Assembly: GCF_041262585.1 (NCBI RefSeq) | Contig: NZ_JBGCBZ010000002.1 | Location: forward strand, 124,001-188,000 | DNA from: JAOEGB01 sp041262585 | GTDB lineage: Bacteria > Actinomycetota > Actinomycetes > Streptosporangiales > Streptosporangiaceae | Direction: 5' to 3' | Length of the DNA: 64,000 bases | Made by a program: the position numbers and the translations under genes | Shown here: one piece after another, positions 41,158-49,958 of the stretch | How positions within the stretch are numbered: position 1 is the first letter of the stretch | Layout of the letters: every line of letters begins with the position of its first letter | Notes under the pieces: generated by a model | What the model was told of the DNA's origin: nothing | Databases searched by the model: none | Seen by the model: the letters and a program-made list of their open reading frames with translations, nothing else

Positions 41158-41864
41158 AGATCAACGGTTCTGTCGCACTCGTGACCGGCGCCAACCGCGG
41201 CCTGGGGGCGGCGTTCGCGCGTGCGCTTCTCGACCGGGGCGCGAGCACTGTTTACGCGGGCGCGCGTGACCCCTCCACGATCAGCGAGCCGGGTGTGATC
41301 CCGGTGGAGCTCGACATCACCGACCCGGCCAGCGTGGCCGCCGCCGCCGAGCGCTGCGGCGACGCGACCCTGGTGATCAACAACGCGGGCATCTCCCGGG
41401 GCAGCGCGCTGCTCGGAGCCCCGAGCCTCGATGCCGCCCGCGCCGAGATGGAGACGAACTTCTTCGGCACTCTCTCCGTGAGCCGTGCCTTCGCCCCCAT
41501 CCTGGCGCGCAACGGCGGTGGGGCGCTGGTCAACGTGCTGTCGGTGCTGTCCTTCGTCTCCGCGCCGCAGATCGGGTCCTACTCCGCGTCCAAGGCGGCA
41601 GCCTGGTCGTTGACCAACGCCCTGCGGCTGGAGCTGCGTGAGCAGGGCACTCTCGTGGTGGGCGTGCACGCCGGATACATCGACACGGACATGGCCTCCC
41701 AGATCACGGGCCCCAAGATCAGCCCCCAGGAGGTCACCGCCCAGACCTTGGACGCCGTCGAGGCAGGACGGCCGGAGGTCCTCGCCGACGCCCTCAGCCG
41801 CGACGTCAAGGCGGCCCTCTCCGGCGACCTGGAGGTGCTCTACCCGGCGCTGCGAGAAGCCTGA
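41154..41864 (+). CDS. Short-chain dehydrogenase/reductase
   Basis: This 236-residue classical SDR has the NAD(P) motif VTGANRGLGAAFA, the structural NNAG (VINNAGISRG), the catalytic Ser in NVLSVLSF and YSASK. The ATG overlaps the thiolase stop as ATGA, so the two are co-translated. It reduces or oxidises a hydroxyl or keto group, possibly a 3-hydroxyacyl substrate that feeds the thiolase; this is inference from the pairing. Confidence 0.92.
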   Translation: MKINGSVALVTGANRGLGAAFARALLDRGASTVYAGARDPSTISEPGVIPVELDITDPASVAAAAERCGDATLVINNAGISRGSALLGAPSLDAARAEMETNFFGTLSVSRAFAPILARNGGGALVNVLSVLSFVSAPQIGSYSASKAAAWSLTNALRLELREQGTLVVGVHAGYIDTDMASQITGPKISPQEVTAQTLDAVEAGRPEVLADALSRDVKAALSGDLEVLYPALREA

Positions 41865-41924
41865 CGCGACAGCCCGCCGCCGCGGAGCGGTTTCATCGAG
41901 GGGTGCCGTGGAAGGCTCACCGGC

Positions 41925-43073
41925 GTGGATGATCTGTGGGATCTGGTGGTCGTCGGCGGCGGTCCCGCGGGCTCCGCGGCGGCGCTCCGCGCGAAGCAGC
42001 TCCGCCCGGACGCGCGGGTGCTCCTGCTCGACAAGGACGACTTCCCCCGGGACAAGGCCTGCGGCGACGGCATCGCCGCGCACGGCCGGGAGGAACTGGC
42101 CCGGCTGGGCGTCCCCGATCTCATCGACGACTACCGGCCGACATGGCACCTGTCGGTGGTCTCCCCCGGTGGTGCGCACGTGTCCGCCACCGTCGCCCGG
42201 CCCAACCATGTCGTGCCGCGCAGGGTCTTCGACGCCCGGCTCGTGGACGCCGCACGGGCGCGCGGCGTCGAGGTCCGCCGCCACCGCGTCCGCGCGCTCG
42301 CCGCGTCCAACGGTCATGTCGTCCTCGACGGCGACGTCACCGCTCGCGCCGTCGTCGCCGCCGATGGGGCCAACTCGACCGTCAGGCGCCTCATCGGCGT
42401 CCCCGCCACTCCGGACAAGCACACCGCGATCGCCGTCCGCGGCTACGCCGACGTGCCGCTCGCGGACGACGCCCAGCTCATCGCCATGCAGAAGGACGGA
42501 TGGCCCGCGTACGCGTGGTCCTTCCCGATCGGGGACGGCACCGCCAACGTGGGATTCGGGATGCTCCTGCCCCAGCTCCGCGCCACCGGCCTGCCGGGCC
42601 GCCAGGTGCTCCACGGCCGGCTCGCCGAGTTGCTTCCTCATCTGCCCGCCCGTGACCTGCGCGCCCATCACCTGCCTCTGTCCTCCGGCCGGCCGAGGCC
42701 CGGCGCCGGCCGCGTGATGCTCGCCGGTGACGCGGCGAGCCTCATCAACCCGCTGACCGGCGAGGGCATCTACTACGCGCTGCTGTCCGGGCGGCTCGCC
42801 GGCGAAGCCGCCGTCCAGGCGGCCGACGACCCGCTGCCAGCCTACCGGCGCGAGCTGAGAAGGGCGCTCGGACGGCACCTGCGGACCACGGACGTGCTCA
42901 GCCGCGCCGCCCGATCACCCGGCTTCATCGACGCCGCGATCGACACGGCCGCCCGGCGCCAGGAGGTGTTCGATCTGCTCGTCGACGTGGGCCTGGGCGC
43001 GGGCACCGTACCGCTCCCGCTCGCGGGCGCCGTCCTCCGCCGCTGGATGACCAACCTCGCCCGAAGACCCTGA
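41925..43073 (+). CDS. Geranylgeranyl-reductase-type FAD oxidoreductase
   Basis: This 382-residue flavoprotein starts at a GTG. The FAD motif is LVVVGGGPAGSAAALRAK at the N-terminus, followed by KACGDGIAAHG (about residue 45), typical of the geranylgeranyl reductase family. AVVAADGANSTVRRLIG and RVMLAGDAASLINPLTGEGI (about 265) are the second and third FAD contacts. Family members reduce isoprenoid double bonds or hydroxylate aromatic rings. No isoprenoid gene is nearby, so the substrate is open. Confidence 0.87.
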   Translation: MDDLWDLVVVGGGPAGSAAALRAKQLRPDARVLLLDKDDFPRDKACGDGIAAHGREELARLGVPDLIDDYRPTWHLSVVSPGGAHVSATVARPNHVVPRRVFDARLVDAARARGVEVRRHRVRALAASNGHVVLDGDVTARAVVAADGANSTVRRLIGVPATPDKHTAIAVRGYADVPLADDAQLIAMQKDGWPAYAWSFPIGDGTANVGFGMLLPQLRATGLPGRQVLHGRLAELLPHLPARDLRAHHLPLSSGRPRPGAGRVMLAGDAASLINPLTGEGIYYALLSGRLAGEAAVQAADDPLPAYRRELRRALGRHLRTTDVLSRAARSPGFIDAAIDTAARRQEVFDLLVDVGLGAGTVPLPLAGAVLRRWMTNLARRP

Positions 43074-43084
43074 CCGCGACACCG

Positions 43085-43582
43085 GGTCGATCCGGCCTGC
43101 CAGGATCACGACTGTGGGATCGGCCAGCAAGCCGGCGGGAAACAGCCCGTCGTCCTGGCCTCCGTGGAGGTGCGTCTCCCACTCGCGCAGATCGGCCTCC
43201 TTGCCGATCTTCTCCCATCGGACGGCATCGCCAGTGGAAGGTCGCGACTCCTCCGGCGGCTCGGCAGGTGAAGGATCCACTGCGCCTCGAACAGCACGCG
43301 GAAGCCTGCGGCCGACAGGTCGAGCCGGGCGAAGCTGTCCTTCACCGACGCGCCGCCGGGCTCACCGTCGACGGCCCGGCGATCCAGCAGGCGCAGCACC
43401 TCCGCGACGGTCGCGTCCGGAGTCAGGGTCACGGCGTCCGGGTAGTACGGCGGCGCCTTGCGCGGGTTGAAGAGGGATTCGGTGAACCCGCCCGGCATGC
43501 CGTGGGCGCGGCACATCGCGTCACACCATTCGGCGTTGTTCCGCGCCGCCGCCAGAACCCCGCTGCCGGCCATTCTGTCCAC
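43085..43582 (-). pseudogene. Frameshifted and truncated gene, possibly acetyltransferase-like
   Basis: The first part from an ATG at 43582 encodes NNAEWCDAMCRAHGMPGGFT, TLTPDATVAEVLRLLDRR and GFRVLFEAQWI. Near 43271 the frame shifts by one base and continues as DPSPAEPPEESRPSTGDAVR, WEKIGKEADLREWETHLHGG and LFPAGLLADPTVVILAGRID before running into the end of the FAD-reductase gene in antisense. The joined protein would be about 165 residues without a proper end. The pattern recalls N-terminal parts of GNAT-like hypothetical proteins. It is probably a decayed gene. Confidence 0.5.
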
Positions 43583-43586
43583 CGGC

Positions 43587-44390
43587 TCAGGGCTTCCGGG
43601 CGATCCCGCCGTACATGAGCCGCTGGCCCACGGTCAGCTCGCCGGGGACCGGTCCGTCGGGACGCCACAGCGGCAGCGGGACGACTCCCGGTTCGAGCAA
43701 CTCGAATCCGTCGAAGAAGGCGGTGATCTCCTCCGGCGTACGGAACCGGCCGGTGCCCAGCAGAGCGAGGTATTTCTGCTCGGCGTCGCGCGCCTCCTGG
43801 GTGGAGGCGGAGAAGTGCGTGATGAAGACGTAGCTGCCCGACGGGACGGCGGACATGTACGCCTCGACGATCCCCCGAGGGTCCTCGTCGTCGTGAAGGT
43901 GGTGCAAGATGCCGACGAGCAGCACGCCCACCGGCTGGTCGAGCTCGATGAGCCTCTTGACGGCCGGGTCGGCCAGGATCACCTTCGGCTGGCGCAGGTC
44001 CGAGGTGACGACCGCCGTGCCGTCGTTGTCCGCCAGCAACGCCCGGCCGTGGGCCAGCACCATGGGGTCGTTGTCGACGTAGACCACCCGCGACTCCGGG
44101 TTCGCCCGCTGCGCCACCTGGTGGGTGTTCTCCACAGTGGGCAACCCGGAGCCGAGGTCGATGAACTGCGTGATGCCCTGGCTGGACAGGAACCGCACCC
44201 CTCGGCCGAGAATCTGCCGGTTGTAGGTGGCCACGTCGTAGATCTCCGGAACGACCTTCACGATTTCGGCGACGAACGCCCGGTCGACCTCGAAGTTGTC
44301 CTTGCCGTTGAGGACGACGTCGTAGGCCCTGGCGATGCTGGGCCTGGTCGTGTCGATGCTGCTCGACCAGTCATTCGGCTGCTCGGCCAC
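43587..44390 (-). CDS. DUF574 (Methyltransf_19) SAM-dependent methyltransferase
   Basis: This 267-residue protein is of the actinobacteria-specific DUF574 type. Signatures are RPSIARAYDVVLNGKDNFEV, FIDLGSGLPTVENTHQVAQ (SAM loop), VVYVDNDPMVLAHGRALLAD and VGILHHLHDDEDPRGIV. The GTG at 44390 is chosen because AAGGA lies upstream, although the frame opens earlier. A 14-bp palindrome is 30 bases further upstream. Another family member starts at 63467. The substrates of the family are unknown. Confidence 0.88.
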   Translation of the reverse strand: MAEQPNDWSSSIDTTRPSIARAYDVVLNGKDNFEVDRAFVAEIVKVVPEIYDVATYNRQILGRGVRFLSSQGITQFIDLGSGLPTVENTHQVAQRANPESRVVYVDNDPMVLAHGRALLADNDGTAVVTSDLRQPKVILADPAVKRLIELDQPVGVLLVGILHHLHDDEDPRGIVEAYMSAVPSGSYVFITHFSASTQEARDAEQKYLALLGTGRFRTPEEITAFFDGFELLEPGVVPLPLWRPDGPVPGELTVGQRLMYGGIARKP

Positions 44391-44419
44391 AGGGGAGTCC
44401 TTCCTCGCGGTCCCGGGGC

Positions 44420-44433
44420 GATCACGCGTGATC
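44420..44433. promoter_or_regulatory. 14-bp perfect palindrome
   Basis: GATCACGCGTGATC lies 30 bases before the DUF574 gene start and could be its operator. Its GATCAC half-site resembles the ends of the 218-bp repeats, but the element itself is not present here. Confidence 0.4.
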
Positions 44434-44578
44434 ATATTGCGTACGCTGCCGCGAAATATGGCTTTGAAGCACTAAGCCTGATTGCGGACACCATCATGAC
44501 CCGTCCCGTACGGTGTCGGGCTGTGCCAGATGATGTCCTGATCTATCAGCTTCGTCCTACAGCCAGTCAGACGCTCCC

Positions 44579-45034
44579 GTGCCCGTCATCGCCGTCGCCG
44601 CGCTGGGCAAGTGGCTGGGCATTGTGCGGGATTGGGGGATCGCGCTGGTACTCGGCTGTGCCTTCACGCTGTCGGCGCTGATAGAGGCGGCCGCTCGCTG
44701 GGGCACCGTCTCGGCTGCGGAGCTTCACTCCGACGGCCGGTTGATCCTAACGTCGAGGAAGGGCACCTTCGAGGCGAATGTCCGCGATCTCGTCTCCCTG
44801 CGCCTGGGCCGGCGGACGCTCCTGGCCGTGTTCACGTGGCACGACGGGACCATCCGCATGGCCTCGACCCGCGTCCGGCTCGTCGAGTCCAAGGACCAGG
44901 GACACAGCGATGGAAACCGTATGTATCCATCCCGGGATTTCGTTGACCTCGTCCGGCGGATAATCGGCGAGAACCCGACCCTCGCCATCGAGAACGCATT
45001 CACCGAGAAGATGCTCCGCCATTACGGCGATTAG
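44579..45034 (+). CDS. Hypothetical single-pass membrane protein
   Basis: This 151-residue protein starts at a GTG and has a hydrophobic segment WGIALVLGCAFTLSALIEAA (about residues 19-38). The rest is soluble with beta-like strands (LILTSRKGTFEANVRDLVSL, LLAVFTWHDGTIRMAS), similar to a small PH-like domain. It was not assigned to a family. It is convergent with the SnoaL-like gene, stops two bases apart. Confidence 0.55.
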   Translation: MPVIAVAALGKWLGIVRDWGIALVLGCAFTLSALIEAAARWGTVSAAELHSDGRLILTSRKGTFEANVRDLVSLRLGRRTLLAVFTWHDGTIRMASTRVRLVESKDQGHSDGNRMYPSRDFVDLVRRIIGENPTLAIENAFTEKMLRHYGD

Positions 45035-45035
45035 C

Positions 45036-45461
45036 TCATCGATTCGCCGTGGGGTCGTCGATGAGCTGGCGGAGCAGATCCAGGTCGTCGGAGATCATCC
45101 AGACGCCGGTCACCAGGCCGTCCTCCACGGTGAGGATGTCGATCACCCGGATCTGTACGGCGCGGCCGGTTCCGGCCAGCGTGCCGAACAGCGTCGCCAG
45201 CGGTCCGACGTGGCGACCGTGCATGCGGAAGCCGACGACCAGCCGGCCGGGAGCCTCCACCACATCCACCGGCTCGCTCCGGAGGTCGGCGTAGGTCGTG
45301 TGCAAGGAGTAAGCCCGCTGGACCAGGTCGGCGACGCTGAAGATCGCGTCGTTCACGGTCAGCGGGTCGGCGTAGACGGCGCGGAAGGCCGCCTCTGCGG
45401 TCGCGGGGTCCGCGGGCGGCGCCAGCCAGAGGCTGAGGAGCCGGTCGATGAGAGTGGACAT
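45036..45461 (-). CDS. SnoaL-like polyketide-cyclase-fold protein
   Basis: This 141-residue protein has the NTF2-like/SnoaL pattern: VNDAIFSVADLVQRAYSLHT, VVGFRMHGRHVGPLATLFGT and IRVIDILTVEDGLVTGVWMI. SnoaL-like domains serve as cyclases, epoxide hydrolases or simple binding proteins. The ATG at 45461 gives the usual length. No polyketide gene adjoins, so a general role is more likely. Confidence 0.75.
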   Translation of the reverse strand: MSTLIDRLLSLWLAPPADPATAEAAFRAVYADPLTVNDAIFSVADLVQRAYSLHTTYADLRSEPVDVVEAPGRLVVGFRMHGRHVGPLATLFGTLAGTGRAVQIRVIDILTVEDGLVTGVWMISDDLDLLRQLIDDPTANR

Positions 45462-45844
45462 GCCGCCGAGCGTCCCCCGGTGTCTGGCTCCGCACCGCGC
45501 AGCCGTACACACCCGAAGTGGTAAAAGGACCTGGACAACTCCAGGCTCCTGCCCCGCCGGTCTCACCGGCGACCATCGCGTTGCCGCCGTACGACGACGA
45601 GACGGGGTCATCCCGGGGAACACGCCTCTTCGGCCGTGGCGGTCAAGGCCCGCGAGGTGGCCGGAACTGGACAGCGCCCGCACCTGGCCCCCCGAAGGTT
45701 GGGTCTTCTCAAGGGCCGGTGGGCGGGTTATCAAATGCCCTAGAGCCGTTGTGATCTGAACGCTCCATCCGATCAAGACCCGCCGGGACACCGGCGTCGC
45801 GGTTATGTGTGTGGCAACCCAACCCAGAGTGGATGGAGAACGGC
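45462..45844. other. Intergenic region
   Basis: About 380 bases between divergent genes; both promoters should be here. No convincing gene or structure was seen. Confidence 0.4.
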
Positions 45845-46948
45845 ATGCGCCAGTTACGAAGAGTCATCCTTCGGATGCTCTGCATCACCGCCGTGCTTGT
45901 GAGCGGCCTCATCTTCGCGGCCGGCACCGCACAGGCCGCCGTTCCCGATCGCTGGGGCTTCGCGTTCGTCAACACCAGCTCGGGCGTCCCCAACCTCTCC
46001 TACCAGGCCGGAAGCTGGCCGGGCGGGTTCAACGTCACGGTCACACCGGGCGTCGTGGGCCAGGTGTTCGTGAAGTTCCCGCAGATCGGCGCCTCCTCAA
46101 GCACAGCCAACAGCGGAGTCGTGCACGTCACGGCGACGTCCCAGACGGCCGAATGGTGCCAGGTCCAGAAGTACTGGTCGGCGGGCGTCGACGAGATCGT
46201 GGCGGTGCGGTGCTACCACTACGGCGGGGCTCCGCTGTTCACGCCGTTCTCCATCGTCTTCTCCGAGAGCACCGGCCCGCTGCCCGCGCCGAAGGCGTTC
46301 GGCTACGTGGGCTGGAACGGCTCCGCCATCGCCACGCAGTACAACTCGGCACTCGCCGCGAACTCCGTCATACCGACATCCACAGGGGTGTGGACCGTTG
46401 TCCTTCCCGGCCTCGGCTCCTCGGGGATCGCGGGCAACATCCAGGTCACAGCGGTCGACTCGACCAATGCCGCCCGCTGCAAGGTCGGGGCGTGGTCTCC
46501 GTCGGCCGGGCAGCAGAAGATCCAGGTCCGATGCCACGACGCGACCAACGTGCCGCTCAACACGGGCTGGACGCTGACCTACCAGCGCGAGCGGGCGATC
46601 ACGGGGGCCGCGATCCCACCGAAGAATTTCGCCTACACCTTCGACAACAGCCCGGCCAACCCCGGGCCGTACGCGCCGGCCCCCGCGGCGATCAACTACA
46701 ACTCGCAGCTCGCGGTGAACACCGTCCAGACGGCGGGCCCGGGCCAGCGGCTGGTCAAGTTCCCCATCGTCGGAGTGCTACCCAACAACGTGCAGGTCAC
46801 GGCGTTCGGCCCGGGGCCCGAGTTCTGCAACCTGGTGACCCTCTGGGGCACGTCAGGCGGTGACGTCCTCGTCCGTAACGTCATCTGCTACAACGGCACC
46901 GCCCGGGTCGACCAGCCGTCCTTCGTCTCCTATCTCTCGGCCTTCTGA
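45845..46948 (+). CDS. Secreted protein with three internal Cys repeats
   Basis: This 367-residue protein has a clear signal peptide (RMLCITAVLVSGLIFAAG then AQA). The mature part is built of three ~110-residue repeats. Each opens with an aromatic strand (WGFAFVN, FGYVGWN, FAYTFDN). Each continues through a Val/Thr-rich middle and ends with a pair of Cys in AEWCQVQKYW/VAVRCYHY, AARCKVGAW/IQVRCHD and PEFCNLVTLW/NVICYNG. The repeats look like beta-sandwich modules stabilised by one disulfide each. Function unknown; a cell-surface or carbohydrate-binding role is possible. GGAG precedes the ATG at 45845. Confidence 0.75.
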   Translation: MRQLRRVILRMLCITAVLVSGLIFAAGTAQAAVPDRWGFAFVNTSSGVPNLSYQAGSWPGGFNVTVTPGVVGQVFVKFPQIGASSSTANSGVVHVTATSQTAEWCQVQKYWSAGVDEIVAVRCYHYGGAPLFTPFSIVFSESTGPLPAPKAFGYVGWNGSAIATQYNSALAANSVIPTSTGVWTVVLPGLGSSGIAGNIQVTAVDSTNAARCKVGAWSPSAGQQKIQVRCHDATNVPLNTGWTLTYQRERAITGAAIPPKNFAYTFDNSPANPGPYAPAPAAINYNSQLAVNTVQTAGPGQRLVKFPIVGVLPNNVQVTAFGPGPEFCNLVTLWGTSGGDVLVRNVICYNGTARVDQPSFVSYLSAF

Positions 46949-46971
46949 GCCGATCAGGCGCCGCTTTTCAA

Positions 46972-47001
46972 CCGGCCCGGTGTCGTACGGCACCGGGCCG
47001 G
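46972..47001 (+). terminator. Hairpin terminator
   Basis: CCGGCCCGGTG and CACCGGGCCGG form a perfect 11-bp stem with an eight-base loop, 24 bases after the stop of the secreted three-repeat protein. Confidence 0.75.
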
Positions 47002-47422
47002 GTCGTCCCTCGGAATTCGTATTATTCGTATTTAGCGGAAACGACGCCTGCTGTCCGAGTCACAGCAGACCGAGGTCGAGGCGGCCTTCCAGCGACTTGA
47101 AGAGGCTTTTGAGGCCGCGCGGGGCACCGGTATCGTCAGGCCTGCCGTGGGCGAGCAGGATGGAGACGTTCGTCTCGCTCCTGCTGTATCTCCGGCCGGC
47201 ACTTCATATCCGCCATAAACGGAAGAACCATCAGTGGGCGGCGCTCGTGCGGAGGGTCGTGCGATTCAGCATGCCCCTGCGCGTCGTCGAAACGCCAGGC
47301 CAACGCGTCATCGCGTCCAATCACGTCACACGTGGCCCGAATCGCCCGCGGACAGACCGCGTCCTGTCTGTCCGCGGGTAGCACACTCTTTCGTGCTCCC
47401 CGCTTTTCAGGGGAATCCTTTC
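47002..47422. other. Non-coding stretch with a possible gene fragment
   Basis: About 420 bases without a full gene. From about 47036 a plus-strand frame reads KRRLLSESQQTEVEAAFQRL, then EEAFEAARGTGIVRPAVG, to a stop at 47219. It looks like coding sequence but has no start codon, so it may be a fragment. Confidence 0.35.
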
Positions 47423-47620
47423 ATGCTGGATGTTCTGCTCAAAGCCCTGAGTCCGGCCGTCACGTGGGTGAGTGTCTTCGCCGCCGCGATAATCGGCGTC
47501 TTCACCCTCTACGTCGGCCTGACGATCTGGATGATCCTGTTCGGTGAGAAAGATGTGGCCGAGCGGGCGCTGAAGGTTTTCAGGGAACTGCTCACACTGT
47601 TCCGGCGGAGGTCGCGATGA
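47423..47620 (+). CDS. Small membrane protein
   Basis: This 65-residue protein starts at an ATG after GGGGAA. It has one strong helix (VTWVSVFAAAIIGVFTLYVG) and a basic C-terminus (RELLTLFRRRSR). The end overlaps the next start by four bases. The order small membrane protein plus short DNA-binding protein is seen in integrative elements, but no integrase is present. Confidence 0.55.
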   Translation: MLDVLLKALSPAVTWVSVFAAAIIGVFTLYVGLTIWMILFGEKDVAERALKVFRELLTLFRRRSR

Positions 47621-47869
47621 CCTCCGTAGGACGGCGACCCGGGCGGCCGCGGCGGTGTCCGGACGATGTCCTGGCTCAGGTCGTCGCGCTTCGTGTCAGC
47701 GGCGCCCGCCTGGTGGACATCTGCGACCACCTCAACTCCACCGGCGTCCGCACACCCTGGCGGTGGGGCACGATGGTGGCCCTCCCACGTGCATCGGCTG
47801 CTGAGGACACGCGACGCCCGCTCGATGCTCGGCGACGACCACTCCATCGAGGCACCGTCAGCGCCTTGA
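47617..47869 (+). pseudogene. Frameshifted resolvase-type helix-turn-helix gene
   Basis: The ATG at 47617 encodes RRPGRPRRCPDDVLAQVVAL, then RVSGARLVDICDHLNSTGVR. Near 47757, at a CCC run, the frame shifts and continues as GGGARWWPSHVHRLLRTRDA, ending at 47869. The joined 84-residue protein resembles the C-terminal helix-turn-helix of serine recombinases (choose-site domain) or a small DNA-binding relative. One extra C is enough to explain the break, so a sequence error is possible. Confidence 0.6.
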
Positions 47870-48118
47870 TCTGGATCCATGTCCAGGCTCATGGCCCACC
47901 GTGCCTGCCCTCCCGGAACATCGCGTGTCGAGCCGTCGTGACCGCGAAGCGCCGCTTCGGCGAGGCATCCCCGCAGGTCGAACGGCCGGCATCGCGGGCG
48001 CGGGGCGGGAGCCGTACGAAACCCGGAAATTTCGGGTCTTTCGCATTTTTACGGTTTACCTGACCCTCGGTCTGAGGCGTGCGACAACCCCCCTTCAGCG
48101 CACGCCCGAGGAGGAAAC

Positions 48119-49654
48119 GTGCGACGCCGCCTGCTCGCCGGATTGGCGATCCTCGTGCTGCTCTGTGTCGGAATCGTCGGAAACATCGGAAACATCGGCC
48201 GAGCCGACGCGTCCGCCGAGCCGCCCCCCAACCACCAGTACCGGGTCGCCGGCCCCAGCGACTCGCAGCAGCGTAGCGCCGTCGCGGCCACGGGCGCCGC
48301 CATCGACGAAGTGGGTGCGGCGTACGTCGTGGTGACCGCAACGGAGAGCGAGCTCGCGCAGATCAAGAAACTGGGCTACAGCGTCACCCGGCTGCCGCGC
48401 CCGTTATCCACAGCCCTGCCGAAGCCCTACGACTTCCCTCCGGCGGACTCGGGATATCACAACTACGCGGAGCTGACCGCCGAGGTGAACCAGATCGTCG
48501 CCGCCCACCCGGCCATCGCGCGGAAGTTCAGCTGGGGCAGGTCGTACGAGGGTCGCGACCTGATCGGCGTAAAGATCAGCGACAACGTGGCGACCGACGA
48601 GAACGAGCCCGAGGTGCTGCTGACCTACAACACGCACGCCCGCGAGCACCTCACCGCCGAGATGGCCGTCTACACCCTGCACCTGCTGGCCGACAACTAC
48701 GGCGGCGACAGCCGGATCACCACGCTGGTGAACACCAGAGAGATCTGGATCATGCCGAACCTCAACCCCGACGGCAGCGAGTACGACATCTCGGGCGGCT
48801 CATACCGGTCGTGGCGGAAGAACCGCCAGCCCAACCCCGGGTCGTCGGCCGTGGGCACGGACACCAACCGCAACTGGGCCTGGAAGTGGGGCTGCTGCGG
48901 CGGCTCCTCCGGCTCCCCCTCCAGCGAGACCTATCGCGGGCCGTCACCCGAGTCGGCGGTTGAGGTGAGGGCACTGGCCGACTTCGTGCGCGGCCGGGTG
49001 GTCAACGGCGTGCAGCAGATCAAGGCCGGCATCGACTGGCACAGCTTCAGCGAGCTGGTGCTGTGGCCGTACGGCTACACCGGCGCCGACACCGCCACCG
49101 GGATGACCCAGGACGACCACGACGCCCTCGCCGCGCTGGGCCGCAACCTCGCCTCCACCAACGGATACACGCCACAGCAGATCAGCGATCTCTACATCGC
49201 GGACGGCGGGATCAACGACTGGCTGTGGGGCCAGTACAAGATCGCCAGCTACACGTTCGAGATGTACCCGGCGGGCGGCTCGCCCGGCTTCTACCCGCCC
49301 GACGAGCAGATCGGCCCGCAGACCGCGCGCAACCGGGAGGCCGTGCTCAGATTCCTGGAGTACTCCGACTGCATCTACCGCATCATCGGCAAGCAGGCGC
49401 AATACTGCGGCTCGGCCTCACCCACTCCGACGCCCACCCCCACGCCCACGCCCACGCCGACCGTCACCCCGACGCCAAACCCCACGCCGAGTCCCACGAA
49501 CCCTCCCGGGGCCACCGCCTGGGCGCCCAACATCGCCTACGCGACCGGCACGGTGGTGACCTACGACGGGGTGACCTACCGCTGCCTGCAGGCGCACACG
49601 TCACTGACCGGCTGGGAGCCACCGAACGTGCCCGCCCTCTGGGCCCGCATCTGA
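48119..49654 (+). CDS. Secreted M14 zinc carboxypeptidase with chitin-binding module
   Basis: This 511-residue secreted enzyme has a signal peptide (LLAGLAILVLLCVGIVG) and a catalytic M14 domain. The zinc site is NTHAREHLTAEM (His and Glu) with DWHSFSELV supplying the second His. The general base Glu is in SYTFEMYPAG, and MPNLNPDGSEY and GTDTNRNWAWKWG bind substrate. A Pro-Thr linker (TPTPTPTPTPTP, about residues 440-465) leads to a C-terminal ~45-residue CBM5/12-type chitin-binding module (AWAPNIAYATGTVVTYDGVT). It removes C-terminal residues from peptides outside the cell. The linker DNA is a repetitive CCCACG-type tract. Confidence 0.92.
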   Translation: MRRRLLAGLAILVLLCVGIVGNIGNIGRADASAEPPPNHQYRVAGPSDSQQRSAVAATGAAIDEVGAAYVVVTATESELAQIKKLGYSVTRLPRPLSTALPKPYDFPPADSGYHNYAELTAEVNQIVAAHPAIARKFSWGRSYEGRDLIGVKISDNVATDENEPEVLLTYNTHAREHLTAEMAVYTLHLLADNYGGDSRITTLVNTREIWIMPNLNPDGSEYDISGGSYRSWRKNRQPNPGSSAVGTDTNRNWAWKWGCCGGSSGSPSSETYRGPSPESAVEVRALADFVRGRVVNGVQQIKAGIDWHSFSELVLWPYGYTGADTATGMTQDDHDALAALGRNLASTNGYTPQQISDLYIADGGINDWLWGQYKIASYTFEMYPAGGSPGFYPPDEQIGPQTARNREAVLRFLEYSDCIYRIIGKQAQYCGSASPTPTPTPTPTPTPTVTPTPNPTPSPTNPPGATAWAPNIAYATGTVVTYDGVTYRCLQAHTSLTGWEPPNVPALWARI

Positions 49655-49686
49655 CGATCACGTCCTGATCCGGGCCCGCGCTGGAC

Positions 49687-49724
49687 GTACGGCTGCCGCC
49701 TGCCGGGCGCGGCGGCAGCCGTAC
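49687..49724 (+). terminator. Strong hairpin terminator
   Basis: GTACGGCTGCCGCC and GGCGGCAGCCGTAC form a perfect 14-bp stem with a ten-base loop, 32 bases after the carboxypeptidase stop. Confidence 0.8.
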
Positions 49725-49958
49725 ACACAGCCGTACAAGGGCGGCCTGAACCTTCGCTCGTGTAATGCCGACGCCGGGGATCGCGAGCCCGTGCCTTAAT
49801 GCCCGATATGGCAAGGAATTGGGTCTTGACGGCCTTGTCGCGTGACCTTACCTTCACGATCGTTACAGCCGTCAAACATAAGCACTCATCGTTCAACAAA
49901 TCAGAACAGTTTGAGTGTCAGAACACGACGGCAAGCGCACGTCGAAAGAAAGGCCCGT

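Noticed and set aside
44420..44433. GATCACGCGTGATC considered as a third copy of the 218-bp element
   Set aside because: Only the GATCAC half-site is shared; the flanking sequence does not match the element.
47423..47869. Small membrane protein plus HTH gene considered as an integrative element
   Set aside because: No integrase, attachment-site duplication or replication gene is visible around it.
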